Of a stretch of 64,000 bases of DNA, positions 40,758 through 49,178 are shown piece after piece. Source of the stretch: Paenibacillus lycopersici (GTDB lineage: Bacteria; Bacillota; Bacilli; Paenibacillales; Paenibacillaceae); assembly GCF_010119935.1 (NCBI RefSeq), contig NZ_CP048209.1, positions 6,608,001 through 6,672,000 on the forward strand, given 5' to 3'. The position numbers were made by a program, and so were the translations under genes. Under the pieces are notes generated by a model that had not been told where the DNA came from, did no database searches, and saw only the letters and a program-made list of their open reading frames with translations. Numbering within the stretch: position 1 is the stretch's first letter; every line of letters begins with the position of its first letter.

Positions 40758-43526
40758 TTACAGCAGCGTATAGTCCAGCCACTCCGGAGGCAGCAGCCGC
40801 CGGTACGAGGGCTGCAGGTAGCGGTCGTCGATCAGCAGCAGCACGCCCCGGTCCTGCTCGGAACGAATCAGCCGGCCTCCCGCCTGCAGCACCTTGTTCA
40901 TGCCGGGGAATTGGAACGCGTATTCGAATCCGCCCCTCCCCGTCTCGTCGAAGTACGTCTTCATAATGTCCCGTTCGAACCCGACCTGCGGCAGGCCGAC
41001 GCCGACCACGGCGACGCCCGTCAGCCGGTCTCCGACCAGATCGATCCCTTCCGCGAAAATGCCGCCCATGACCGCAAAGCCGATCACCCGCTCCCCGGCC
41101 CCGCTTTGGAAGGCGGCCAGAAACCGCTCCCGCTCTTCCTCGGACATACGCGCGCTTTGCACGATGATTCTCATGTCGTCCGCATCCGTCCGCTCCTGCC
41201 GCTGCGCGGCGAATCGCTCGCAGGCATCCTCCATATAAGCATAGGAGGGGAAGAACAAGAGATAGTTGCCCCGGTGCTGCGCCGTCACCCGGCTGAGCAG
41301 CGACACGATCGGCTCCTTCGTCCGCTCCCGGTCCTGGTACCGGGTGGACATCGGGCTGACGTACACCTCCAGCTGCTCGCGCGAGAACGGCGACGGAATG
41401 ACGACGGAATAGTCCGCTTCGCCGTCGCTGCCCAGCATGTCCATGTAATAGGAGAGCGGCGTCAGCGTCGCCGAGAAAAACACCGTCGAGCGGTAGCCTT
41501 TGCCCATCGTGCGCAGCAAATGCGACGGGTCGAGGCAGAACAGCTTGACCCGCACTTCGCTTCGCTCGCATTCCGTGTACGTGACGTACCGTTCGTCGTA
41601 AAGCTTGGCCGCTCGCACGAAGTTCTGGCAGGCGAAATAGAGCTCCAGCAGCTCCGGAGTGCCGGGGGCCGTGCCGCCGCGGCCGCCCGATGCGGCATCG
41701 GCAGGCACGAGATCGCCGATGACGTGGCCGCCCGGGGCCGCACTGGCCGGCGATAAGCTGCCGGAATCCCGGTCGCTCTGGCCGGCTTCAACCGCTGCCA
41801 GGCTGCTGGAGGCGCGGTCCCTTGCGGCTGCGCTAGCTGATGCGGGGCTGCCGGAGCCATGGTCGCTCGTCGCTGCGTAGGCCGATGCGAGTTTGCCGGG
41901 GTCACGGTCGTTCGTGGCTGCGCTAGCTGATGCCAGGCCGCCGGAGCCACTACCGTCCGTGGCCGCACTGGCCAGCGCGAGGCCGCCGGAGCCGCGGCCG
42001 CTTGTCGCCGACTGACCGCCGGACTCGTCGCTTCCCGCCAGCGCGAACAAGCCCTCTTCGCTCGCATAGCCGGCTTCTGCGCCCGCCTGCACGCCCGGAA
42101 CCGCCGGGCTGCGGCCGCCTCCCGCTCCCCCATCCAGCAGCGCGCGCTCGGCCTGGACGACGAACGCTTCCGCCAGCGCGGCCAGCTCCTCCGGCAGCTC
42201 GCGGACGGATTCCCGCTGGCGGTCGCCGATCCGTTTGCGCTGCGCGAGCAAATGATCGTTGACGGCCTTGGCAGCGCCGTGCACGCCGGCATGCACGCCC
42301 TTATAGGCGCGCTGCACGGCCAGGAAGGCGCTCTTATGCAGCTCGGCGGAGTACATGTCCCGCGCCCGGTCGACCAGATTATGCGCCTCGTCGACGAGCA
42401 CCGCCGTTCTGCGCTTCTGCTCGTCGAACATCCGCTTCAAGTTGACGCGGGGATCGAATACGTAGTTATAGTCGCAGACGATCGCATCCGCCCCGTAAGC
42501 GGCATCCAGCGAGAACTCGAACGGGCATACCCGATGCTTGCGGGCATAGACCTCGACGACCTCGCGCGTGATGAGCGTTTCATGGGCGCGCAAATCGAGC
42601 AGCGCCTCGTTGATCCGGTCGTAATATCCGTCCGCGTACGGACAATGCTCTTTGCTGCAGCGGACTTCCTCCTGGAAGCATATTTTCTCCTTGGCGGTCA
42701 ACGTTACGGCCTGGAGCCGGAGCCCCTTCGCCTGCAGCATGGCGAACGCTTGCTCTGCCGACGCGCGGGCGCTCGTCTTCGCCGTTAAGTAGAGGACGCG
42801 CTGCAGCAGTCCTTCGCCGATTGCCTTGACCGCGGGGAAAATCGTCGACATCGTCTTGCCGATGCCCGTCGGCGCCTTCGCGAACAGCTTCCGCTTGCCG
42901 GCAATGCTCTTGTATACCGCGCCGGCAAGCTTGCGCTGCCCCTCGCGGTACGCCGCGAACGGAAAAGGCAGCTCCTTGATGCTCCGATCCCGCGCTTCCC
43001 CGTGCCGGACCTGCTGCACCGCGCACGGGTAGTAGGCGCGTACCATCTCGGTCAGAAACCGCTCCAGCTCCGCCCGCGTCCACCGCTGGCGAAACCGCCG
43101 CTCTGCCTCGCTCTGCGCCTGCACGTACGTCAACTGCACGGTGACGGCATCCTGCTCCCGATCCTTCGCGATCATGTACGCGTAACACTTGGCCTGCGCC
43201 CAGTGGACGGGGTACGTCTCGTCCACGCTCTCCGGCAGCCGTCCGGAAGTGGACTTGATCTCGTCGACGACGAAGCCGCCGTTCGCCTCGTCCGCCAGCA
43301 GCCCGTCGCAGCGCCCGTCCACGGCAAAAAGGAGATCGTCCATGACCATCTCCGCGCTGACGTACACTTCCTTCTCGTCTTGCTCGCCGTATTGCTTCTG
43401 TACGCGCTGATGCGCCTTCGTCCCGTCCGTCAGCGCAGCCGCTGTCCGGAAGCCGGATTCAATATCGCCGCTTCGATGCGCATATTCCACCAGCGCGCGC
43501 ACCGACAGCCGGATCGTCGGATTCAT
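40758..43526 (-). CDS. XPD/Rad3-like helicase with N-terminal PD-(D/E)XK nuclease domain
   Basis: A 922-residue protein. Residues about 10-170 are a RecB/Cas4-type nuclease-like domain: D74 in VDGRCDGLL and E89-x-K91 in VDEIKS. The superfamily 2 core follows: Walker A APTGIGKT (218-225), VDEAHN box, FFSATLTPL, and the final motif QAGGRLIRSEQDRG. Cysteines C283, C290, C295 and C334 match an XPD-type 4Fe-4S domain. Between motif II and the second RecA domain lies a low-complexity insert with seven 15-residue repeats. Likely a 5'-3' DNA repair helicase. ATG 43526 is internal to a longer frame; an upstream GGAGG precedes a 10-codon mini-ORF whose TGA overlaps this ATG. Confidence 0.88.
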   Translation of the reverse strand: MNPTIRLSVRALVEYAHRSGDIESGFRTAAALTDGTKAHQRVQKQYGEQDEKEVYVSAEMVMDDLLFAVDGRCDGLLADEANGGFVVDEIKSTSGRLPESVDETYPVHWAQAKCYAYMIAKDREQDAVTVQLTYVQAQSEAERRFRQRWTRAELERFLTEMVRAYYPCAVQQVRHGEARDRSIKELPFPFAAYREGQRKLAGAVYKSIAGKRKLFAKAPTGIGKTMSTIFPAVKAIGEGLLQRVLYLTAKTSARASAEQAFAMLQAKGLRLQAVTLTAKEKICFQEEVRCSKEHCPYADGYYDRINEALLDLRAHETLITREVVEVYARKHRVCPFEFSLDAAYGADAIVCDYNYVFDPRVNLKRMFDEQKRRTAVLVDEAHNLVDRARDMYSAELHKSAFLAVQRAYKGVHAGVHGAAKAVNDHLLAQRKRIGDRQRESVRELPEELAALAEAFVVQAERALLDGGAGGGRSPAVPGVQAGAEAGYASEEGLFALAGSDESGGQSATSGRGSGGLALASAATDGSGSGGLASASAATNDRDPGKLASAYAATSDHGSGSPASASAAARDRASSSLAAVEAGQSDRDSGSLSPASAAPGGHVIGDLVPADAASGGRGGTAPGTPELLELYFACQNFVRAAKLYDERYVTYTECERSEVRVKLFCLDPSHLLRTMGKGYRSTVFFSATLTPLSYYMDMLGSDGEADYSVVIPSPFSREQLEVYVSPMSTRYQDRERTKEPIVSLLSRVTAQHRGNYLLFFPSYAYMEDACERFAAQRQERTDADDMRIIVQSARMSEEERERFLAAFQSGAGERVIGFAVMGGIFAEGIDLVGDRLTGVAVVGVGLPQVGFERDIMKTYFDETGRGGFEYAFQFPGMNKVLQAGGRLIRSEQDRGVLLLIDDRYLQPSYRRLLPPEWLDYTLL
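41679..41993. repeat. 45-bp tandem repeats, seven units, inside the XPD-like helicase
   Basis: Seven units of 15 codons, for example GSGGLALASAATDGS, GSGGLASASAATNDR, DPGKLASAYAATSDH, GSGSPASASAAARDR. The units diverge progressively. The insert is Ser/Ala/Gly-rich and probably disordered, between conserved helicase blocks. Confidence 0.88.
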
Positions 43527-43604
43527 CGCGACCGCCCCGCTTTCCATGAGAACATTCGTTCCTCCATTGTACCAGCAATCGGGGCTTGGACATAGCCATT
43601 TTCA

Positions 43605-44690
43605 TCAATCTACCAAATCTTCCACGCGGTCCGCCAGAAACCGCCGATAGACGTGAACGACAATGATTTTGACGACCATATAGGCCGGAATCGCCAGAAT
43701 GACGCCGAGAATGCCCGCGATGTCGCCGGCCACCAGCAGGAGCACGATCGTCGTCAGCGGATGAATATCGAGCCGCCTGCCGTAAATGCTCGGCGACAGC
43801 ACATTGCTCTCGACCAGCTGCGCAACCACCGTCACGACAACCACCCAGACCACCATCGTCGGCGATACGGTGAACGCTACGATAATGGTCGGAATCGCTC
43901 CCAGAAACTGCCCGATGTACGGAATGATATTGAAGAAGAACGCGACGATCGCCAGCAGCAGCGAATACGGAAGCCCAATGGCCAGAAACCCGATGTAGAG
44001 CATGACGGCAAGCAGGCATGTAATGATGACGCGCCCGACGATGAAGCCGCTTAGCGCATCGTCGATTTCCCGGAGCGCCTCGGCCCCCTCCTTCCGGAAG
44101 CGCCGCGGAACGACGGCCAGAATGGACGACGAAATATGACCGCTGCCCTTCAGCATGTAGTACAGGATGATCGGCACGGTCGCGATAATGATTATGAAAT
44201 TCGTCACGGCCGATACGACGTTCGATACATAGTTGGACGCCGCCGTAATGGCCTGGTTCAAGTAGTCGGAGAGCTTCGTCGACAACGCCGCCTCATCGAC
44301 CGCGAACGACGAGAACCAGCGGCTGCTCTGCAGCTGGTTGAGCTGGTCCTTGAACTCCGCGATCAGCTGCGGCGCGCCCTTCACGAAGTTCTCCAGCTGC
44401 GTCTGCAGCGTCGGCCAGACGACGCTGACGAACACGGCGAGCAAAGCCGCGGCGAACAAGTAAATCAGCAGAATGGCAGCCATTTTATTGACCCGCCGCT
44501 TCACCATAGCGCTCACGACCGGACGAAGCAGGTAATAGCAGAAGCCCGCCAGCATGAACGGCACGATCAGAATATTGAATATGGTCAGCAAAGGTTTGAA
44601 AATAAAGCTGATCTTCGCGGTCAAATACACGATGAGCAGCAGCGCGATGATCCCCAGGCAAACCCGGAAAAAACCTTTTTGAAGCGACAT
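43605..44690 (-). CDS. AI-2E family transporter (UPF0118/PerM)
   Basis: A 361-residue membrane protein with about eight TM helices. The family plan is clear: two N-terminal helices (CLGIIALLLIVYLTAKISF, LLTIFNILIVPFMLAGFCYY), a central soluble segment (VWPTLQTQLENFVKGAPQLI), then the conserved SGFIVGRVIITCLLAVMLYI and NIIPYIGQFLGAIPTIIVAF blocks. Members are proposed to export autoinducer-2 or act as Na+/H+ antiporters; most are uncharacterised. ATG 44690 follows GGGAGG. It lies 78 nt upstream of the helicase start on the same strand and could be cotranscribed with it. Confidence 0.9.
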   Translation of the reverse strand: MSLQKGFFRVCLGIIALLLIVYLTAKISFIFKPLLTIFNILIVPFMLAGFCYYLLRPVVSAMVKRRVNKMAAILLIYLFAAALLAVFVSVVWPTLQTQLENFVKGAPQLIAEFKDQLNQLQSSRWFSSFAVDEAALSTKLSDYLNQAITAASNYVSNVVSAVTNFIIIIATVPIILYYMLKGSGHISSSILAVVPRRFRKEGAEALREIDDALSGFIVGRVIITCLLAVMLYIGFLAIGLPYSLLLAIVAFFFNIIPYIGQFLGAIPTIIVAFTVSPTMVVWVVVVTVVAQLVESNVLSPSIYGRRLDIHPLTTIVLLLVAGDIAGILGVILAIPAYMVVKIIVVHVYRRFLADRVEDLVD

Positions 44691-44864
44691 GGACCTTCCT
44701 CCCGGCATCTCGCGCCCACCGCAGCGCATTATTCCGTTATTAACCGCAGCCAGTCCTCGTTCAAACGAGGGACTCGACGTTCCGACGATGGCCATCGGTA
44801 CATGCTATGCCGGGAGGAGACGGTTCATGCCGGTATGCGCGCGCTGCAGAATCATCATGCCGCC

Positions 44865-45314
44865 TTATCCATTCTTAGATCCCTCGTTGTCGCCGCCGCT
44901 TCTACCGGTCGCTCTTTGAATTTTGGCTTCCAGCTCGCTCTTGACCCATTGCATGATCGGGCCGATCAACCATTCGGGGAAATAGTCCCCCCAGCCGGCA
45001 CGCAGCCCGTTGGCCGTCATGCTTTGGAGAATAAGATAGAGCGTTCCGACCGACAGCGCCCCGAAAATAACGCCGGATTGCCCAAGCGCCTGATCCAGCA
45101 AGTGTCCGCCGGCAGGCAGCAGCAAAATAAAAAACGTTCGGAAAATGCCGTCCATTCCGTATTTGCCAACGTTCGCCGAATCTTTCCTGGCTGCGCATAC
45201 GCCTGTCAGCCAATCCAAAAGGACAAAAAACATAAGCGCGTTCATAATCGCCCTGACTGCATCTCCCTCGCCGTAAAGAAATTCAATGATAGAGAAATTC
45301 CCGGATTGATCCAT
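44865..45314 (-). CDS. Phage holin family protein (TcdE/Cph1 type)
   Basis: A 149-residue small membrane protein of the Phage_holin_4 group. Hydrophobic segments: AIMNALMFFVLLDWLTGVCAA (with the conserved DWLTG), TFFILLLPAGGHLLDQAL and VIFGALSVGTLYLILQSM. The polar C-terminus is GLRAGWGDYFPEWLIGPIMQ then KSELEAKIQR. Such holins form pores that release endolysins or toxins. ATG 45314 follows GGGAG. No endolysin gene is adjacent, so it may be a stranded phage gene or a cell-lysis/export factor. Confidence 0.83.
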   Translation of the reverse strand: MDQSGNFSIIEFLYGEGDAVRAIMNALMFFVLLDWLTGVCAARKDSANVGKYGMDGIFRTFFILLLPAGGHLLDQALGQSGVIFGALSVGTLYLILQSMTANGLRAGWGDYFPEWLIGPIMQWVKSELEAKIQRATGRSGGDNEGSKNG

Positions 45315-45563
45315 ATATAACTCCCATCCCCTAACAAAAGAATAGTCCCTGCCGATGCAGGGCTGTGCCCAGCAATAGTTGACTGTCCAGCCGCGCATAT
45401 CCCCACAGTGCGCTGCCGCAGCTTGCGCTTGCTTGGCGTTCCGATCCGGTCGGCATCCTCCCTTCTATATCGAACGCTTGTTCCCATATCTTAACTATAG
45501 CCGGGCCTGTCCGACAGTTGACGGTCATCTTACCGACAAGCTGCCGGCAAGGTCCGTCGGCGC

Positions 45564-45941
45564 TCAATTCCTCCACATCCGCAGCATCCTTGCCACGAAG
45601 GCAATGCCTTCGTTCAGCTTGCGCTCGACCGTCCGGTCGCTCATGCAGCCGCCGAAGAATCGCACGGTTGCCGTATAGGAATGGCCTTTCACGAAACGAT
45701 AGTCCACAATACGCCGGACTTCGTCGTCCGGAATGGCCGGGATCGCCCGCTCGATCAGCTTCACCTCGCGCTTGCACCGCTCGTACTGCTCCAGCTGCTC
45801 GGCGCCCAGCCGCTCCGCCTCTTCCTCGAATGCGGCGATGAATCGCTTCGTCTGCGCCAACTCCTTCAACAACTGTTTCACCCGGGCCTTCTCCGCTTGC
45901 GATACGCTTGCAAGAAGCGCCGTTCGTCCTTGGTCCGCCAT
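45564..45941 (-). CDS. ArpU/RinA-like phage regulator
   Basis: A 125-residue protein. Residues 1-65 are a charged helical region (KARVKQLLKELAQTKRFIAA ... AEQLEQYERCKREVKLIERA); about 70-120 a sigma-region-4-like HTH (DDEVRRIVDYRFVKGHSYTA then CMSDRTVERKLNEGI). This matches ArpU/RinA-type activators of phage late operons. ATG 45941 has GGGAGG 9 nt upstream. It is read toward the holin, as in a late-gene order, with about 250 nt of empty DNA between them where structural genes would be expected. Confidence 0.75.
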   Translation of the reverse strand: MADQGRTALLASVSQAEKARVKQLLKELAQTKRFIAAFEEEAERLGAEQLEQYERCKREVKLIERAIPAIPDDEVRRIVDYRFVKGHSYTATVRFFGGCMSDRTVERKLNEGIAFVARMLRMWRN

Positions 45942-46210
45942 TGTTAAAACCTCCCTGATCTCCTGATTTGATCCAATCACCAGTAGTTTGAGTTACTTGG
46001 ACTTTCGGTTGCAAAAAACCCACCCGCCATTAGGACTGTCCTGCCTCGGCCACTTCCCCCAAGCGATTTAATGCCAAATCGGAAGAATGCAGGCTGGTAT
46101 CCAGCGAAATCGGACGGGAGTTCAAGCATAAATCCAATAATATGGGATGTCAATCAATATTGCATGAAAAATTTGGATCCATTGATTGTTGTTTTTTGTA
46201 AAAGCAAGGG

Positions 46211-46260
46211 TTGCAAATGCTCCGTCATGTAGTACAATATACTTGAACTTATATGCGAAC
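46211..46260 (+). promoter_or_regulatory. Promoter of the immR-like gene
   Basis: TTGCAA (46211-46216), 16-nt spacer, TACAAT (46233-46238), followed by CTTGAACTTATATGCGAAC, in which TTGAAC and GCGAAC may be repeated operator half-sites. The rest of 45942-46210 is AT-richer than its surroundings and holds no ORF I accept. Confidence 0.5.
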
Positions 46261-46275
46261 AGGTGGTCGGTATGC

Positions 46276-46692
46276 GTGTTGATGGAGCGGTTGAAACAGC
46301 GGCGTAAAGCGATGCATTATACGCAGGAACAATTAGCGGAGCTCGTGAACGCGAAGAAGACGACGATCTCGAATTACGAGACGGGCTACAGCAGCCCGAA
46401 TAATGAGATGCTGCGCGATCTTGCGGATGTGCTGCATACGACGGTCGACTATTTGCTCGGAAGATCCGATAACCCGGTCTCGCTGGAGGCTGCCGGCGCC
46501 CAGGCGATTCCCGATTTTGCGACCCGCAAGGATGTGAAGGACTTCAAAACGTTTCTGAATCAGCAGGAGGTCATGTTCGACGGCGTGCCGCTCACGGCCG
46601 AGGAGAAGGCGCGCGTGCTTGGCTACATGGAGAGCATGTTCTGGGATGCCAAGCGGATGAACAAGCGGCCCAAACGGGATTCGGAAAGCTGA
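46276..46692 (+). CDS. XRE-family repressor (ImmR-like)
   Basis: A 138-residue helix-turn-helix repressor. The Cro/C1-type HTH is RLKQRRKAMHYTQEQLAELV then AKKTTISNYETGYSSPNNEM; LRDLADVLHTTVDYLLGRSD completes the domain. The C-terminal half is helical and may mediate multimerisation and recognition by ImmA. GTG 46276 is 9 nt after AGGTGG; ATG 46282 is the alternative. It is followed 14 nt later by an ImmA-like protease, the arrangement used by ICEBs1 and related phages, where cleavage of ImmR triggers induction. Confidence 0.88.
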   Translation: MLMERLKQRRKAMHYTQEQLAELVNAKKTTISNYETGYSSPNNEMLRDLADVLHTTVDYLLGRSDNPVSLEAAGAQAIPDFATRKDVKDFKTFLNQQEVMFDGVPLTAEEKARVLGYMESMFWDAKRMNKRPKRDSES

Positions 46693-46706
46693 TTTGGGGG
46701 AATGGA

Positions 46707-47120
46707 ATGAACATCGAGCAACTCGTACGCAAACTCGTTCGCAAGCACGGAACGACCGATCCTTTCAAGCTGGCGGCTCAAATGAAGGTAACGGTGCAGA
46801 TCCTCGACCTTCCCTGCAGCTGCCGGGGGTACTATCTTCGTACGCTGCGCCGCAGATTTATTGCGATCAACCAGAATTTGTCCGACGTATGGCAGCGAGT
46901 CGTTTGCGCGCATGAGCTTGGGCATGATCAGCTCCACCGGGGCATCAGCCGCTTCTTCCTGGACGAGAGCTCCTTCTTCGTCGCGGGGCGCTACGAGACG
47001 GAAGCGAATGAATTTGCCGTTCAACTCCTGCTCTATAACGAGCGGCCCGAGGAAGAAGAATCGATCGATACCTATTTCATGCGGCATAATATTCCGACCG
47101 AGCTGACTCGGTATTATTGA
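46707..47120 (+). CDS. ImmA/IrrE family metallopeptidase
   Basis: A 137-residue zinc protease. The catalytic motif HELGH (CAHELGHDQLH) and the downstream Glu in YETEANEFAVQLLL are intact. It probably cleaves the XRE repressor encoded just upstream in response to a cell signal, as ImmA cleaves ImmR. Start ATG 46707 lies 14 nt after the repressor stop. Codon usage and base composition are not strikingly different from the host. Confidence 0.92.
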   Translation: MNIEQLVRKLVRKHGTTDPFKLAAQMKVTVQILDLPCSCRGYYLRTLRRRFIAINQNLSDVWQRVVCAHELGHDQLHRGISRFFLDESSFFVAGRYETEANEFAVQLLLYNERPEEEESIDTYFMRHNIPTELTRYY

Positions 47121-47149
47121 AGGTTCACAACCCAGGCAAGTTCCGAACA

Positions 47150-47185
47150 CAACAAAACAGCCCTGCGCATGATGCGCAGGGCTGT
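47150..47185 (-). terminator. Terminator of the cold-shock gene
   Basis: Minus strand ACAGCCCTGCGC, short loop, GCGCAGGGCTGT, followed by TTTGTTG. It also closes the convergent immA-like gene. Confidence 0.85.
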
Positions 47186-47205
47186 TCGTACGAAAACGGT
47201 AAACC

Positions 47206-47406
47206 TTACAGTTTTACAACGTTTTCTGCTTGTGGTCCACGGTTGCCTTGAACAACGTTGAACTCAACGCGTTGGCCTTCGTCAAGCGTTTTGAAGCCTT
47301 CGCCTACGATTGCGGAGAAGTGTACGAATACGTCGTTGCCGCCTTCAACTTCGATGAAGCCGAAACCTTTCTCTGCGTTAAACCATTTAACTGTACCTTG
47401 TTGCAT
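47206..47406 (-). CDS. Cold-shock protein (CspA/CspB family)
   Basis: A 66-residue OB-fold RNA chaperone. RNP1 is KGFGFIEV and RNP2 is DVFVHFSAI, both intact; length is exactly that of B. subtilis Csps. It binds single-stranded RNA/DNA, melts structure and aids translation at low temperature. ATG 47406 has TTGGAGGT upstream. The gene has its own promoter and a long structured leader that contains a terminator-like hairpin. Confidence 0.97.
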   Translation of the reverse strand: MQQGTVKWFNAEKGFGFIEVEGGNDVFVHFSAIVGEGFKTLDEGQRVEFNVVQGNRGPQAENVVKL

Positions 47407-47462
47407 GTGGAATTACCTCCAAAATTAAATTAACATGTACTTTTTATTCGTGTTTGCGAAAT

Positions 47463-47578
47463 AAAAAAATCACACATTGAAAAAGGTACCATTCACAAAA
47501 TGACAACCCTTTTCAATATGTGAATTCAGGTGTTTTTATGACTAAGGCCATATTATCATATCCATTTTTGAAATGCAA
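47463..47578 (-). promoter_or_regulatory. csp promoter and structured 5' leader with terminator-like hairpin
   Basis: TTGCAT (47578-47573), 17-nt spacer, TAATAT (47555-47550). In the leader of roughly 135 nt, TCACATATTGAAAAGGGT pairs with ACCTTTTTCAATGTGTGA (one bulge/mismatch) and is followed by TTTTTTT (47469-47463). The AT-rich stem looks temperature-sensitive. The 3' end of the 47407-47709 gap upstream of the promoter contains no gene. Confidence 0.65.
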
Positions 47579-47709
47579 TCGGCTTACAAGCTTTTACAAA
47601 TCTTTTTTAATTCCTCCATAATTCAAGGGGGTGAAAGCGCGGCGGCCGTCTGCATCAGTTATTATACACGGCCGCCGGGATGAATATACACCCGTTCGAT
47701 AAAAAATCG

Positions 47710-48873
47710 TTACGACCCGATATACCGGTCGTACAGCGACTGCGCCCGCGACAGATCTTCCGTCCCCTGGACGAGCACGCGGCCGTCGGGGAATATAACG
47801 AGCCGCTCCCCTTCCGGAAGCCCCGCGCGCAGCAAATACGGATTCGCCGTCACCTCGCACGAGCGGCTCAGCTTCTCCTTCACAAGCGCCAAATCCAGTC
47901 CGCGCGGCCCGCTGATCTGCACCGTCTCCCGGCCGCACAGCGTAACGGGCAGCGCGGCGCCTTCCGCCTGCAGCGACGGATACTGCTTGAGCCCGCAGGT
48001 CGGGCAGGCGGCGCCCGGTGACGGCAGCTTCATCTCCATCGTGCTGTTCCGCCAGATGTCGAGCGTTAACAGCCCCCGGCGGCGGGCGGCATGGTCGCCG
48101 ACGAGCAGCTTCAACGCTTCCGCCGCCTGCAGCGATGCGACGATGTCCACGATCGGCGAGATGACGCCCGTCGTGTCGCAGGTGTCTCCCGCGCCGTCGC
48201 CGGCGCCGATCAGGCAGCGCAGGCAGGACGTCTCGCCGGGGACGAACACCGCCGTCATGCCGTTCGAGCTGATGGATCCGCCATAGATGAACGGAATGCC
48301 GTGCTTGAAGCAGACATCGTTCACGAGCAGGCGAGTGCCGAAGTTGTCCGTGCCGTCCACCACCAGATCAACGCCTTCGAGCAGCTGCTCGGCGTTCGCG
48401 GCCGTGACATGCGACACGACCGGTTCGATGCGGACATCGCCGTTGATCAGCTTCAGCCTGCGCTCCGCCGCGATCACCTTGGGCCGCAGCTGCATCACGT
48501 CTTCCTCGTCGTACAGCATTTGCCGCTGCAGATTGCTCCGCTCGACGTAATCCCGGTCGATCAGGCGCAGCCGGCCCACGCCGGCCCTGGCGAGATGGTT
48601 GGCGATGACGGTGCCGAGCGCCCCCATGCCGACGACCGCTACATGCGCCGCCTCGATCTTGCGCTGCCCGCTCTCGCCGATCGGCGCAAACAGCATTTGC
48701 CTGGAATAGCGTTCGCGGCGCATGCGCTCCGCTTCTTCCGCATCTTCCGCTTCAGCCGCTCGTTCCGTTTGATCGGCTTGCACGATCTTATTTTCCGCGC
48801 TCGTTAGCCGCGCTTGGCGTGCCTCTTCTTCTCGTGCGTCGACTTGCGGCCGTTCTTCGGCGGACGTATCCAT
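47710..48873 (-). CDS. ThiF/MoeB/HesA family adenylyltransferase
   Basis: A 387-residue E1-like enzyme that adenylates the C-terminus of a sulfur-carrier protein (ThiS or MoaD type). The nucleotide loop is VAVVGMGALGTVIANHLARA; DRDYVERSNLQRQMLY holds the Asp and Arg of the active site; zinc cysteines are CLRC and CPTC. Residues about 1-50 are an unusual Glu/Ala-rich extension, and about 320-387 a C-terminal domain possibly of ThiS-like fold (TLCGRETVQI...DGRVLVQG). ATG 48873 follows GAGAGGAGC. No thi or moa genes adjoin, so the pathway is unresolved. Confidence 0.9.
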   Translation of the reverse strand: MDTSAEERPQVDAREEEARQARLTSAENKIVQADQTERAAEAEDAEEAERMRRERYSRQMLFAPIGESGQRKIEAAHVAVVGMGALGTVIANHLARAGVGRLRLIDRDYVERSNLQRQMLYDEEDVMQLRPKVIAAERRLKLINGDVRIEPVVSHVTAANAEQLLEGVDLVVDGTDNFGTRLLVNDVCFKHGIPFIYGGSISSNGMTAVFVPGETSCLRCLIGAGDGAGDTCDTTGVISPIVDIVASLQAAEALKLLVGDHAARRRGLLTLDIWRNSTMEMKLPSPGAACPTCGLKQYPSLQAEGAALPVTLCGRETVQISGPRGLDLALVKEKLSRSCEVTANPYLLRAGLPEGERLVIFPDGRVLVQGTEDLSRAQSLYDRYIGS

Positions 48874-49104
48874 ATCGTCTTGCAGCTCCTCTCATGCGCA
48901 TGCCCCGCCTTTCGGGCAATCCGTAGAATCATTTACCCGTAAGTATACGGGGAACCGGAGCCGAAGTCGACCCTCGCGCGGGCCTTCTTGGGGATAACGG
49001 AGCCTACTCCCGAAGAACCCCTGCCAGGCGTCCCGGCTCCTCCGCTTGCCGCAGCCGAAACGGTCATTTTCACGCCAAGGATATCAGACTTTTGGAGGAT
49101 ATTG

Positions 49105-49118
49105 TCGATATATATCGA
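49105..49118. promoter_or_regulatory. Perfect 14-bp palindrome upstream of the GGDEF-EAL gene
   Basis: TCGATATATATCGA, ending 60 nt before the start codon, in an AT-rich island of the 305-nt gap 48874-49178. It could be an operator; no further elements such as a c-di-GMP riboswitch were recognisable. Confidence 0.4.
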
Positions 49119-49178
49119 AATAGATACGTACAACGGTCTTTTCCAATCCCTTCCGGTAGGTAAAAGGAGAGTCTTGCT

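Larger units (their letters stand above)
44865..47120. mobile_element. Degenerate prophage or ICE remnant
   Basis: Four phage/ICE-type genes cluster here: a holin, an ArpU-like late-gene regulator, and a divergent ImmR-like repressor with an ImmA-like metallopeptidase. No integrase, terminase or structural gene and no att repeat could be identified, so it is either a remnant or a domesticated set. Boundaries are those of the genes. Confidence 0.45.

Noticed and set aside
48933-49133. 66-codon minus-strand ORF upstream of the GGDEF-EAL gene
   Set aside because: No ribosome binding site and low-complexity composition.
48874-49178. c-di-GMP riboswitch ahead of the GGDEF-EAL gene
   Set aside because: No GEMM-like conserved core; only an AT-rich palindrome is present.
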